Source: Bifidobacterium pongonis (GTDB taxonomy: Bacteria > Actinomycetota > Actinomycetes > Actinomycetales > Bifidobacteriaceae). Taken from it: a DNA stretch of 64,000 bases. Below the pieces are notes generated by a model. The model searched no databases, had not been told where the DNA came from, and was given only the letters and a program-made list of their open reading frames with translations. Where the stretch lies: contig NZ_JAHBBE010000009.1 in assembly GCF_019331805.1 (NCBI RefSeq), positions 1 to 64,000 of the forward strand, given 5' to 3'. Positions within the stretch are counted from its first letter, which is position 1. Each line of letters starts with the position of its first letter. Below, piece after piece: positions 18,722 through 26,881 of this stretch. The position numbers and the translations under genes are program-made.

Positions 18722-20269
18722 TCATTGCTTGGCGATGTTGGCGAGGGGTAGGCGTTCGTCGACCATCTGCGCCGAGTATCCGGCGAGCTGCGTGGAGGCG
18801 ACGATGGCCGTCTTGCGTGCGTACAGCCAGTCGCTGGCCGCGGTGCCGCTGACCGTGCGCGCGTACGTCTTCAGCCCGTCCTCGTATGCCTGCTGGGTGG
18901 TCGCCTGCACGGCCTGCGTGTATTGCGCCTGCGCGTCCGCGTTCGTGTAGTGCGATGTGCCGTTCGGGTCGGCGAAACTCGCGGTGCCTTCGGCGCCGAC
19001 GGTGGTGAGCAGCAGATGGAAGTTGCGCTTGCTGATGCTGTCCCGCACGCCGTTCGCGCCGAGCGCCGACACTTCGACCGAAATGCCCTGTTCCTGCAGC
19101 TGTTGTGCGATCTGGTTCGCCAACGATTCGTAGGTTTCGTCGGTCACGAGTTTCAGCGTGCCCACATAGCTTGAGGCGAAGTAGTTGATGAGCTGACGGC
19201 CCCTGTCCGCATTGTGGGCGATGAGACCGGTGAGATCCTCGTAACCGGGTTCGAGCGGTCCGATCGGCCCACCGAGCACTTGCGCCACGTCGGAACGGTC
19301 CTTTGCCAGCGCGGTCTTGTCGAGGATCATGCGCAACGCCATACGCGCCTGCTCGTCGGAGAAGATGGAGTCGGCGTCGTTGTTGTACAGCAAGACGACT
19401 TTGGATTCGCTGGTACCGGTGTCGACACGGAAGCTCTCGTTGTTGTCGAAGCTTTTCGTGGAGGCCGGATCGGCCGGCAGCGCGAGGTCGATGCCGCCGT
19501 CCTGCGTGGCTTTCATCAGCGCCTGGTCATCGGCGTAGTTGTCGAAGGTGACGGTGCTTGTTTTGGCGGTGGAACCGTCGGTTGCGGTGAGCACGACCTG
19601 TTTGCCGGGCTTGAAGCTGTGCACCGTGTAGGGGCCGGCGCCCATGGTTTGTTTGGTGTAGTCGATGTTCGCGGTGCTGTCGTAGACGATGCCGAGACGG
19701 CCGCTGAGCGTGCGCGGCAGCGTGGCGTCCGGGTGCTTCAGCGAAATGACCACGGTGGTGGCGTTCGGATTGGTCACGGAGGCGAGCGCCGCCAGATCGG
19801 TGTCCGCGCCGGGCCACTTGTTCGTGACCGCCTGTTGCAGCGACCAGACGACGTTGGATGCGTCGAGGGGGTGACCGTTGGCGAATCGTATGCCGTTGCG
19901 CAGGGTGAAGGTGAGTGTGAGGCCGTCGTCGGACGTGGTCCAGGATGAGGCGAGTCCGGCGGTGATCTTGTTGTCTTTGTCGCGGTCGAGCAGCGTGCGG
20001 TAGACGTTGCCGATGAGTACGCGGTTGAGCGAGTCGCTGTCGGTGGTGCGGATGTCGAGCGTTTGGGGCGCGTCGGTGATGCCTACGGTGAGGGCGCCTC
20101 CCGTTTCGTCGGTGTTGCCGAGCAGGCTGCGGTGCGTGACCGCCGGGATGGCTACGAATATGACTAGGGCGAGCACCGCCGAGATGCCAAGGAAGATGAG
20201 CCAGCGGATCAGCTGGTTGCTGGTGTGTGCGCGGTTTGAGGACTCATGGTTCTGCGGCATGTTCGACAT
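18722..20269 (-). CDS. ABC transporter family 5 solute-binding protein, membrane-anchored
   Basis: 515 residues. SBP_bac_5 (DppA/OppA-like) architecture: ALTVGITDAPQTLDI, then RTLLDRDKDNKITAGLASSW, LTLTFTLRNGIRFANGHPLDASNVVWSLQ and the later lobe. It should bind a peptide or similar ligand outside the cell. Instead of a lipobox it has an N-terminal transmembrane helix (about residues 20-45, IRWLIFLGISAVLALVIF) after a polar cytoplasmic stretch, so it is tethered by that helix. No permease or ATPase gene is adjacent, so its transporter is elsewhere or it acts as a sensor. TACACT lies 7 nt before the ATG. Confidence 0.85.
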   Translation of the reverse strand: MSNMPQNHESSNRAHTSNQLIRWLIFLGISAVLALVIFVAIPAVTHRSLLGNTDETGGALTVGITDAPQTLDIRTTDSDSLNRVLIGNVYRTLLDRDKDNKITAGLASSWTTSDDGLTLTFTLRNGIRFANGHPLDASNVVWSLQQAVTNKWPGADTDLAALASVTNPNATTVVISLKHPDATLPRTLSGRLGIVYDSTANIDYTKQTMGAGPYTVHSFKPGKQVVLTATDGSTAKTSTVTFDNYADDQALMKATQDGGIDLALPADPASTKSFDNNESFRVDTGTSESKVVLLYNNDADSIFSDEQARMALRMILDKTALAKDRSDVAQVLGGPIGPLEPGYEDLTGLIAHNADRGRQLINYFASSYVGTLKLVTDETYESLANQIAQQLQEQGISVEVSALGANGVRDSISKRNFHLLLTTVGAEGTASFADPNGTSHYTNADAQAQYTQAVQATTQQAYEDGLKTYARTVSGTAASDWLYARKTAIVASTQLAGYSAQMVDERLPLANIAKQ

Positions 20270-20276
20270 ATATCCC

Positions 20277-20282
20277 AGTGTA
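20277..20282 (-). promoter_or_regulatory. -10 hexamer TACACT, leaderless start
   Basis: On the minus strand TACACT ends 7 nt before ATG 20269. Confidence 0.5.
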
Positions 20283-20351
20283 TCGGTGTGGGTAACGTAC
20301 CGGCGTGATGGCAGACCATGCCGGTACGCTCACAGCGCGAAACGGCGCTGG

Positions 20352-21014
20352 TCACAGTGCCGAAGGGCAGGAGTCGGCGAGTGGGCAGAGGCCGCAATCC
20401 GGTTTGCGGGCGTGGCAGATGGCGCGTCCGTGCAGGATCAGCCGGTGGCTCAGGTCGGTCCATTGGTCGGGTGGGAAGCAGGCTGTGATTTCCTGTTCGA
20501 CGTGTGCGGGATCGGGGTTCGCCTTCCGCCAGTCGCTGCGCCAGCGCAACCGCCCGGTGACTCTCATCACATGGGTGTCCACGGGGAATCCCGGAATGTG
20601 GAATGCGTTGCCCAACACCACGTTCGCGGTTTTCCGCCCCACGCCGGGCAGTGAGATCAGCTCGTCCATGGTGTTCGGCACGGTGCCGTCGAAACGCTCG
20701 TCCAACGCCTGGGCCAATCCGAGCAGATGCTTGGTTTTCGAACGGTGGAATCCGAGCGGATGGATGATGCGTTCCACATCCTCCGGATTGGCCGCCGCCA
20801 GATCGCGGCAGGTCGGGTAGGTGGCGAACAGTTCGGGAGTGACGGTGTTGACGCGCTTATCGGTCGTTTGGGCACTCAACACCGTGGCGATGAGCAACTG
20901 CAACGGTGTTTCGAAATGCAACGCGCACTTGGGTTCCGGGTAGGTTTCGCACAGTATGGCATACTGCGCGTGCATGCGTTCCAGACGCGCCTTGCGCGAT
21001 TCGGCGCCCGTCAT
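20352..21014 (-). CDS. nth: Endonuclease III
   Basis: 220 residues. HhH-GPD base-excision glycosylase/AP lyase that removes oxidised pyrimidines. The helix-hairpin-helix LPGVGRKTA contains catalytic Lys128, followed by the catalytic Asp146 in VDTHVMRV. The C-terminal [4Fe-4S] cluster loop has Cys200, Cys207, Cys210 and Cys216 in the standard C-X6-C-X2-C-X5-C pattern. Its ATG overlaps the stop of glnR by 4 bases (ATGA), so the two are translationally coupled, an unexpected pairing of repair and nitrogen control. Confidence 0.96.
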   Translation of the reverse strand: MTGAESRKARLERMHAQYAILCETYPEPKCALHFETPLQLLIATVLSAQTTDKRVNTVTPELFATYPTCRDLAAANPEDVERIIHPLGFHRSKTKHLLGLAQALDERFDGTVPNTMDELISLPGVGRKTANVVLGNAFHIPGFPVDTHVMRVTGRLRWRSDWRKANPDPAHVEQEITACFPPDQWTDLSHRLILHGRAICHARKPDCGLCPLADSCPSAL

Positions 21015-21760
21015 TCGCCGGAAGGCAGGGACGCCGACTTCGCCGCGGACTCTTCGCTTTCCTCGTCCGGCGGGTCGAAACGGTAGCCCACATTACGCAC
21101 GGTGCCGATGAGATGCTCGTATTCGCCGCCGAGCTTGGCGCGCAGACGACGGATATGCACGTCGACGGTACGGGTGCCGCCGTAATAGTCGTAGCCCCAC
21201 ACCTCCTGCAACAGCTGGGCGCGGGTGAACACACGCCCGGGATGCTGCACAAGATATTTCAACAATTCGAACTCCTTGTACGCCAAATCGATCGGATGGC
21301 CGTGCAAGGAAGCGGTGTAGCCGTTCGTATCCACGATCAGATCGCCGGAACGAATCTGCCCGTCCGCCGCGGAGCTTCCGCCATCGGTGGCGGGAAGCGT
21401 ATTCGCCGGCGCATTGCCACGCTCGGAAACGAGCCTCAGACGGCCTTCCACTTCGGCCGGTGAAGCGGTGGCCACCACCACGTCCGCAATGCCCCATTGC
21501 GAGTTGACCACGGTGAATCCGCCTTCGGTGAGCACCAGCACGATGGGCGTGGAAAGGCCGGAAGCATGGATGAGATTGCACAGCGTCTTGGCCGTGGCCA
21601 GATCGTCGCGCGCATCAAGGAAAAGAATCGTGCTTTCAGGCATCTTCACCAGACTGGCGGCATCCATCGGAAGAACGCGAATGCGATGGGAGAGCAACGC
21701 GAGTGAAGGCAGCACGGAAGCGGGGTTGCTGGCGGACGTCATAAGCGTCAGATCAGTCAC
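21011..21760 (-). CDS. glnR: GlnR-type orphan response regulator (OmpR winged helix)
   Basis: 249 residues. The receiver half (ILFLDARDDLATAKTLCNLI, IVLVLTEGGFTVVNSQWG) has the atypical GlnR pattern, without the full acidic pocket and usual phosphoacceptor context. The C-terminal winged helix (YKEFELLKYLVQHPGRVFTR, RTVDVHIRRLRAKLG, GTVRNVGYRF) is close to Streptomyces GlnR as I know it. In related actinobacteria GlnR controls nitrogen assimilation; here its targets are not visible. The start is GTG 21760, preceded by CAGGGGG and 6 nt; the open frame extends upstream without a better start. No kinase partner nearby. It shares a divergent intergenic region with the membrane protein at 21935. 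Confidence 0.88.
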   Translation of the reverse strand: MTDLTLMTSASNPASVLPSLALLSHRIRVLPMDAASLVKMPESTILFLDARDDLATAKTLCNLIHASGLSTPIVLVLTEGGFTVVNSQWGIADVVVATASPAEVEGRLRLVSERGNAPANTLPATDGGSSAADGQIRSGDLIVDTNGYTASLHGHPIDLAYKEFELLKYLVQHPGRVFTRAQLLQEVWGYDYYGGTRTVDVHIRRLRAKLGGEYEHLIGTVRNVGYRFDPPDEESEESAAKSASLPSGE

Positions 21761-21934
21761 GTCAAACCCCCTGTTTCGGTTTGCTTGTCGATTTGTGGAT
21801 ATTTTACGCGCACATCGTGGACACGCACGACGCACGCTACATACCAGAATGCACCCCTTTTGTTTAGAACATGTAAGGCGTGTGGGGGTATTGAGTAGGA
21901 TAAGGGGAGTGCTGAACGAGAATCTGGAGTTGAC

Positions 21935-22681
21935 ATGAGCGAAACCGTGGAGAAAAGAGGCGCCGGGTGCGCACGAATGTTGGGCGTGCAGGCTGCGGCG
22001 TATGCGGTGTTCATCGTAGTGGCGCTGCTGCTGTCCGCCATTGGCGGTCCGATGTCGAGAATGGTGGTGTACGGCCTTGCGGCCGTCGCGTTGGTGGTAC
22101 TGGTCGCATTCCACGTATGCTGGCCGTTCCGCGCTGGTCTGGCCGATCGCATCATCGGCGTCGTGGCCGGTTTGCTGTCGTTGGTGTTCGTTTCCACCAC
22201 GCTCGGTGAGAAACTGGTTCCTTCGAACGAGAAGATCATGAACGATGAGCTTCTGCGCAACACGTATCCGATGATGTGCTGGGCGGCGGCGGTCGCGGGA
22301 CTGCTCGTCCTGCTGACCGTGGTGTCGTTCGGGCGTCAGATGCTGCGCGAGGAGCGCTCGCATCTGATTCGTGCATTGTCGCATTGCGTGACCGGCGGTG
22401 CCGCGTCGATTTCGCTGGCGGGCTGGGTGTTCCTCCCGTACGTCGTGGTCACCGGCCAGTTCGCAGGGAGCAAGGCGATCACCGGGAAATTCGTCGCGTT
22501 GGTCGTGGCGATGGTCGTGGTGGCGCTGCTACTCGCCTACGCTTCGGTGTTCTGGATGAAGGAGCTCGACCCCGCCGAGGACGCGCGTGAACCGTGGATC
22601 GGCGTGGCCATGCTGCCGGTGATGCTGTTCGGTCTGGTGGTGTTCGCCGCCGCGCTGCTGGTTCAGATTGTCGGTTGGTGA
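21935..22681 (+). CDS. Integral membrane protein of unknown function
   Basis: 248 residues with about seven predicted transmembrane helices (VQAAAYAVFIVVALLL, MVVYGLAAVALVVLVAF, IIGVVAGLLSLVFV, MMCWAAAVAGLLVLL, AASISLAGWVFLPYVVV, FVALVVAMVVVALLLAY, MLPVMLFGLVVFAAALL). Loops are short, with one longer conserved-looking segment around the lysine-rich LGEKLVPSNEKIMN. I do not recognise the family. GGAG lies 5 nt before the ATG. Divergent from glnR, which hints at possible control by that regulator but proves nothing. Followed by a perfect terminator. Confidence 0.75.
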   Translation: MSETVEKRGAGCARMLGVQAAAYAVFIVVALLLSAIGGPMSRMVVYGLAAVALVVLVAFHVCWPFRAGLADRIIGVVAGLLSLVFVSTTLGEKLVPSNEKIMNDELLRNTYPMMCWAAAVAGLLVLLTVVSFGRQMLREERSHLIRALSHCVTGGAASISLAGWVFLPYVVVTGQFAGSKAITGKFVALVVAMVVVALLLAYASVFWMKELDPAEDAREPWIGVAMLPVMLFGLVVFAAALLVQIVGW

Positions 22682-22712
22682 TCCGCGCGGATAGATACGA
22701 ATTCGCAAGATG

Positions 22713-22750
22713 AAAGGCCTGCGGTTCAGTGAATGAACCGCAGGCCTTTT
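22713..22750 (+). terminator. Intrinsic terminator
   Basis: AAAGGCCTGCGGTTCA (22713-22728) pairs perfectly with 22734-22749 and is followed by T. It lies between the membrane protein (+) and mntP (-) and can serve both. Confidence 0.85.
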
Positions 22751-22827
22751 CGTATGCCGGTACCCGCCCGTACCGGTTTTGTCTTCTCTCGGTGTTTGCC
22801 CGGGGCTTGCCCGAGATTCGAAAGCGC

Positions 22828-23394
22828 TCAGAAGCCGATAATGCTGAGATGCTGAAGCAATACCTTCAGACCGATGAGCATCAGCACGAAACCGCCGATG
22901 ATCTGCGCCGGCTTCTGCCAATGCGAGCCGAACAGCCTGCCGATGCACAGTCCGGCAACCGCGAACAGGCCGGTCGTCACGCCGATGATGGCCGCCGACA
23001 GCCAGATGTTGAGGTTCATGAACGCGAAGCTCACGCCGACGGCGAACGCATCGATACTGCAGACGAACGCGATCGGCATCATGTGATGCCAGTCGAATTC
23101 CGGTGTCTCCTTGGCGTTCTCCTCATCCTCCTCGAACGCCTCACGCACCATGTTGCCGCCGATCAGCATGAGCAGGAAGAAGATGATCCAATGATCCACG
23201 GCGGTCACGTATTGACTGAACGTGGAGGTCGCGAAATAGCCGAGTATGGGGAACAACGCCTGAAAACCGCCGAACCACAGGGCGCTTTTCAACGCGTCCA
23301 CCACACGGAGCTTCCTGACGGTCAATCCCTTGCCGATGGAGACGGCGAACGCGTCCATGGATACGGAAATTGCGATAAGAAATGTCTGCAACAT
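22828..23394 (-). CDS. mntP: Manganese efflux pump MntP
   Basis: 188 residues, the normal length, with six transmembrane helices arranged as two repeats, each carrying the DAFAV signature (SMDAFAVS near the N-terminus and SIDAFAVG in the second half), the acidic residues that bind Mn2+. An acidic loop EEDEENAKE separates the halves. It exports Mn2+ across the plasma membrane. The start is the ATG of MLQTFLIAIS, the typical N-terminus; the open frame upstream is leader. Upstream lies a structured leader resembling a yybP-ykoY manganese riboswitch. Confidence 0.93.
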   Translation of the reverse strand: MLQTFLIAISVSMDAFAVSIGKGLTVRKLRVVDALKSALWFGGFQALFPILGYFATSTFSQYVTAVDHWIIFFLLMLIGGNMVREAFEEDEENAKETPEFDWHHMMPIAFVCSIDAFAVGVSFAFMNLNIWLSAAIIGVTTGLFAVAGLCIGRLFGSHWQKPAQIIGGFVLMLIGLKVLLQHLSIIGF

Positions 23395-23414
23395 AGGTTT
23401 GAACAAAGGTTCAT

Positions 23415-23503
23415 CCCGCCGGTCTCCCCACGGGATGGGCCTCGACGGGGTGAACCGCCTACGCCTAGGGGTACCGACATAGAACTGCCTCACCGGAGGC
23501 GGG
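23415..23503 (-). promoter_or_regulatory. Candidate yybP-ykoY-like Mn2+ riboswitch in the mntP leader
   Basis: Reading the minus strand, a closing stem can form between CCCG...CCGGT (23503-23492, with a bulge) and ACCGGCGGG (23423-23415). Next to it are GAGGCAG on the 5' side, GUCGGUAC in the middle, and GAGACC on the 3' side, which resembles the conserved GCGAGACC arm of the Mn riboswitch. The CGGG at 23418-23415 can alternatively pair in CATCCCG/CGGGATG (23437-23431 with 23418-23412), giving two exclusive folds. Match judged by eye. Confidence 0.55.
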
Positions 23504-23561
23504 CTTTGAATTCAGCGAATACTGTTCGCATGTCGTCAACTACAAGGGCACATGATACGCA

Positions 23562-23590
23562 GAAACCGCCCTTGAAACAAGAGCGGTTTC
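23562..23590 (-). terminator. Terminator after ppa
   Basis: GAAACCGC (23562-23569) pairs with GCGGTTTC (23583-23590) around a 13-nt loop. It lies downstream of ppa on the minus strand. Between it and the riboswitch lies mntP promoter DNA. Confidence 0.6.
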
Positions 23591-23661
23591 CCATTATGCG
23601 GCGATACGGTCTGCCGGTTCTCCCGCCATCATGCGGCGGAATCGTCGGTCATTCCGGTCGA

Positions 23662-24156
23662 TCACTTCTCGCTTTCGGCAAGACGCTTGCGGGCGGCGAC
23701 GATCTCCTCTTCGGCCTTGGCGGCGCCGGTCCAGTAATCGCCGGGCAGCACTTCCTTGCCCGGTTCCAGGGCCTTGTACTGCTCGAAGAAGTGCTTGATT
23801 TCAGCCTTGTGGTACTCGGACACGTCCTCGACGTCCTTGATGTCGTCGAAACGCACGTCGGCGGGCACGCACAGGACCTTGTCGTCTCCACCGGCCTCGT
23901 CCACCATGTGGTACAGACCGACGGCGCGGCACTCGACCACGCAACCCGGGAACACGGAGTTCGGGATCATGACCAGCGCGTCCAGCGGATCGCCGTCCTC
24001 GCCCAGGGTGCCGTCGATGTAGCCGTAGTCATCCGGGTAACCCATGGAGGTGAACAGGGTGCGGTCCAGGAACACGCGGCCCGTCTCGTGGTCGACTTCG
24101 TACTTGTTCTTGGAGCCGCGCGGAATCTCCACCACGACGTTGAAGGTTTCTGCCAT
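23662..24156 (-). CDS. ppa: Inorganic pyrophosphatase (family I)
   Basis: 164 residues, normal for bacterial family I enzymes. It hydrolyses pyrophosphate to phosphate, pulling biosynthetic reactions forward. The active-site signature is present as EDGDPLDALV (metal-binding aspartates), with the upstream EIPRGSKNKYE segment, and DVRFDDIKDVEDV later. A short Lys/Glu-rich helix ends the protein. AAGGAG lies 7 nt before ATG 24156, which fixes the start over an upstream in-frame ATG. Confidence 0.96.
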   Translation of the reverse strand: MAETFNVVVEIPRGSKNKYEVDHETGRVFLDRTLFTSMGYPDDYGYIDGTLGEDGDPLDALVMIPNSVFPGCVVECRAVGLYHMVDEAGGDDKVLCVPADVRFDDIKDVEDVSEYHKAEIKHFFEQYKALEPGKEVLPGDYWTGAAKAEEEIVAARKRLAESEK

Positions 24157-24253
24157 TTCGTTTCTCCTTGAGATGGGGCAGGTTGTATTTCCGTTACCCA
24201 CAATACCTCTTTCCACCGAAGTACGGCAGGCACGTCATGGGTAACGGTAAACG

Positions 24254-24296
24254 AAGCGGGTGGCCGAATCGGGATCAACGATTCGGCCACCCGCTT
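24254..24296 (-). terminator. Perfect 18-bp stem-loop after glgE
   Basis: 24254-24271 is exactly complementary to 24279-24296 around a 7-nt loop. It lies downstream of glgE on the minus strand and upstream of ppa. Confidence 0.75.
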
Positions 24297-24372
24297 TATG
24301 GTGGCGGTTGCGCTTGGAAGACCGAGCCTCGGAGCGCAACGTCATGCGCCTTTCGTCAGCACATCAGCGACA

Positions 24373-26607
24373 TCAGCGGACGACGTGGAACACGTGCGCG
24401 ACGTCGGCCCACGGGGCGAGCGAGACGAAGTTGTCCCAGCTCCACGCGAAATCGCGGCCCGTGAGCTCCTCGCGCATATGCGCGCCCCACTGCGGGTCGA
24501 TGTCGAAATCGGGCAGTTCCAGATGCACTTCCGACTGATGCGCGTTATGACCGTCAAGGTTCACCACCACGACCAGCGTTTCGGCCTTGCCGGTGCTCGT
24601 CAGTTCGGCGGGGGTGTGGCGGGCGAACGCGAGGATGTTCGGGTCGGACGACGGCAGGATGCTCACATTGTGGTAGCTGAACACGTCGGCGTACTCGCGG
24701 CGGATCCTGTTCAGGCTGGTCAGCAGCTCGGCGATGCCGTACTTGTCGGCATCCTCCCAGTCACGCACCTTGACCTCGTACTTCTCGTTGTCGATCTGCT
24801 CCTCGAAACCGGGGCGCTGCTTGTTCTCCACGAGTTCGAAGCCGTTGTAGATGCCCCAGCTCGGGCTGCCCATGGCGGCCAGTACCGCGCGGACGGCATG
24901 GCCTGCCACGCCGTTGTCGCGCACATAGTCGGTGAGGATGTCGGGCGTGGTCGGCCAGAAGGTGTTGTGCTGGTAGTAGCCGTCGTCGCCGTTGGTTTCC
25001 AGCAGGTACTTTTCGAGCTCCTCCTTGGTGTTACGCCACGGGAAGTAGCAGTGCGACTGGGTGAAGCCCACGTAGCTCAACGCACGCATCATGCCGGGAC
25101 GGGTGAACGCTTCGGCCAGGAACAGCACTTCGGGGTGCTTCTTCGTGACCGCGGCGATGACGTCCTGCCAGAAACGCACCGGCTTGGTGTGCGGGTTGTC
25201 GACGCGGAAGATGGTCACGCCGGCAGCGATCCACAGGTTCATAATGCGTTCGACTTCCTTCTCGATGCCGGCCATGTCGGCGTTGAAGTCGATCGGATAG
25301 ATGTCCTGATACTTCTTCGGCGGGTTCTCGGCGAATGCGATGGTGCCGTCGGGCTTGGTGCGGAACCAGTTCGGATGCTGCTTGACCCACGGGTGATCGG
25401 GGGAGCACTGCAGCGCGAAATCAAGCGCGACCTCCAGGCCGAGCTCATGCGCACGGGCGCAGAACGCCTTGAAATCATCCATGGTTCCCAGCAGCGGATC
25501 CACGGTGTCATGGCCGCCCAGCTCCGAACCGATGCCGAACGGGGAGCCCGGATCGTCGGGACCAGCCACCAGCGCATTGTTGCGGCCCTTGCGGTTGGTC
25601 ACACCGATCGGGAAGATCGGCGGCAGATAGACGATATCGAAGCCTTCCGCCTTCGCACGTTCCAGACCGGACAGCGCGGTGACCAGCGTGCCCTGCTTGA
25701 TCTTGCCGGTTTCCGTGTCGAAGGTCGCGCCTTCGGAACGCGGGAAGAACTGGTACCACGCGGCGAAGCTGGACTTCGGACGTTCCACTTTGAAACGCTG
25801 CGGGGCGCTCGGCGACAGGCCGTCGCGCAGCGGGTTCGACGCATGCAGTTCGGTGATCGCGTTGTCGGTGGCGGCGGCGAGACGCTCCTCGGGGGAGAGG
25901 GAGGTGTCGGCCATGGTGGCCGCGGCGGTCTCCAGCGTCTTGCGCTGGCGGGCGTTGAGCTTGGAATCATCGGCGAGCGCCCAGCGTGCGAGCAGCTGGG
26001 AGCCGGAGATCAGCGCGTTCTCCACATCGTCGTTCACCTCCACCTTGATGGTGGCGTCGTGCAGCCAGGAAAGATAGGTGTCTTCCCAGCCTTCCACGGT
26101 GACGGTCCACTCGCCGAGCTGACGCTTTACTTTGGCGAAACCGTCCTCCCACGGCTTGACGTCGCTGCGCTCGCCGCACTTCAACGTCACGGTCCAACGG
26201 TCCAGACCCGGGTTCACGCACGTCATCGGCAGTCGCAGCATTTCCTTGCCGCGCGGATTGCGCACCACGGCGGTGGCGCCGACCTTGGTGCGTCCTTCGA
26301 TGAACACCTGCGCGGTGACATCGAACGCTTCGCCGAGCTCCACGCGCGCCGGGAAGACGCCGCGCTCCTCGTTCGGGGTGATGTCCATCACGTTGACACG
26401 GCCGAACTGGCCGGGTTCGGTGACGGGGATGACGGGAGCCGGGGCTTCGCCCTGGATCACGGGCGTCGTCTTGGCGGTACGCCTGGTCTTCCTCGTCGTG
26501 GTGCGCTTCGCCGCACCGGTCGTCGTTTTCGCGGATGACTCCGCGCTCTTCCCCGCTGTATTCTCAGTGGTCTTCGTCGACATGGCAGCCTTCTCCTTGC
26601 TACTCAT
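24373..26607 (-). CDS. glgE: Alpha-1,4-glucan:maltose-1-phosphate maltosyltransferase GlgE
   Basis: 744 residues. GH13_3 enzyme that transfers maltose from maltose-1-phosphate onto alpha-glucan. After a Thr/Lys/Ala-rich disordered N-terminus (about 50 residues) come the N and S domains, then the (beta/alpha)8 barrel with YLPPIFPIG, FALQCSPDHPW, the nucleophile Asp in TIFRVDNPHTKP and the acid/base Glu in LFLAEAFTRP. The C-terminal beta domain ends near WADVAHVFHV. Two starts are plausible: ATG 26607 after AGGAGG (10 nt), and ATG 26583 after AAGGAG (9 nt); I use the first. No other glycogen/trehalose gene is adjacent. The promoter region is shared with the divergent surface-protein gene. Confidence 0.94.
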   Translation of the reverse strand: MSSKEKAAMSTKTTENTAGKSAESSAKTTTGAAKRTTTRKTRRTAKTTPVIQGEAPAPVIPVTEPGQFGRVNVMDITPNEERGVFPARVELGEAFDVTAQVFIEGRTKVGATAVVRNPRGKEMLRLPMTCVNPGLDRWTVTLKCGERSDVKPWEDGFAKVKRQLGEWTVTVEGWEDTYLSWLHDATIKVEVNDDVENALISGSQLLARWALADDSKLNARQRKTLETAAATMADTSLSPEERLAAATDNAITELHASNPLRDGLSPSAPQRFKVERPKSSFAAWYQFFPRSEGATFDTETGKIKQGTLVTALSGLERAKAEGFDIVYLPPIFPIGVTNRKGRNNALVAGPDDPGSPFGIGSELGGHDTVDPLLGTMDDFKAFCARAHELGLEVALDFALQCSPDHPWVKQHPNWFRTKPDGTIAFAENPPKKYQDIYPIDFNADMAGIEKEVERIMNLWIAAGVTIFRVDNPHTKPVRFWQDVIAAVTKKHPEVLFLAEAFTRPGMMRALSYVGFTQSHCYFPWRNTKEELEKYLLETNGDDGYYQHNTFWPTTPDILTDYVRDNGVAGHAVRAVLAAMGSPSWGIYNGFELVENKQRPGFEEQIDNEKYEVKVRDWEDADKYGIAELLTSLNRIRREYADVFSYHNVSILPSSDPNILAFARHTPAELTSTGKAETLVVVVNLDGHNAHQSEVHLELPDFDIDPQWGAHMREELTGRDFAWSWDNFVSLAPWADVAHVFHVVR

Positions 26608-26649
26608 AAATGATTTCCCTCCTATTGTATGTGCGGGGTCGTCGAAGGA

Positions 26650-26753
26650 TGTGGACGAGTTTGTGGACAGTACCCCCGTCGTTGTGGACAACTTCATATA
26701 TTGCATGCCGCGAACGGCGGAATGTGCATAACCGGGGCTGGGAGTTATCCACA
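26650..26753. promoter_or_regulatory. Cluster of DnaA-box-like sites
   Basis: Within about 105 bases lie TGTGGACGA (26650), TGTGGACAG (26662), TGTGGACAA (26683), TGTGCATAA (26723) and TTATCCACA (26745). The third is the complement of the actinobacterial consensus TTGTCCACA and the last is the classical E. coli consensus. No dnaA, dnaN or AT-rich unwinding region is near. The cluster sits in the shared glgE/surface-protein intergenic region. Confidence 0.6.
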
Positions 26754-26881
26754 ACACGCCCGGCGAAGGGGGTTCCGACCACAGGGGTTGAAAACCGTGG
26801 GGTCGGCGGGCGAAATCTGGCAGTCTCGGTGGTAGCCCCGGCAATGCGGCCGGGCGACACCATGTATATAGGAGGAAGAAT

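Noticed and set aside
26608..26881. Replication origin
   Set aside because: DnaA-like sites are dense, but no dnaA, dnaN, rpmH or AT-rich unwinding tract is adjacent.
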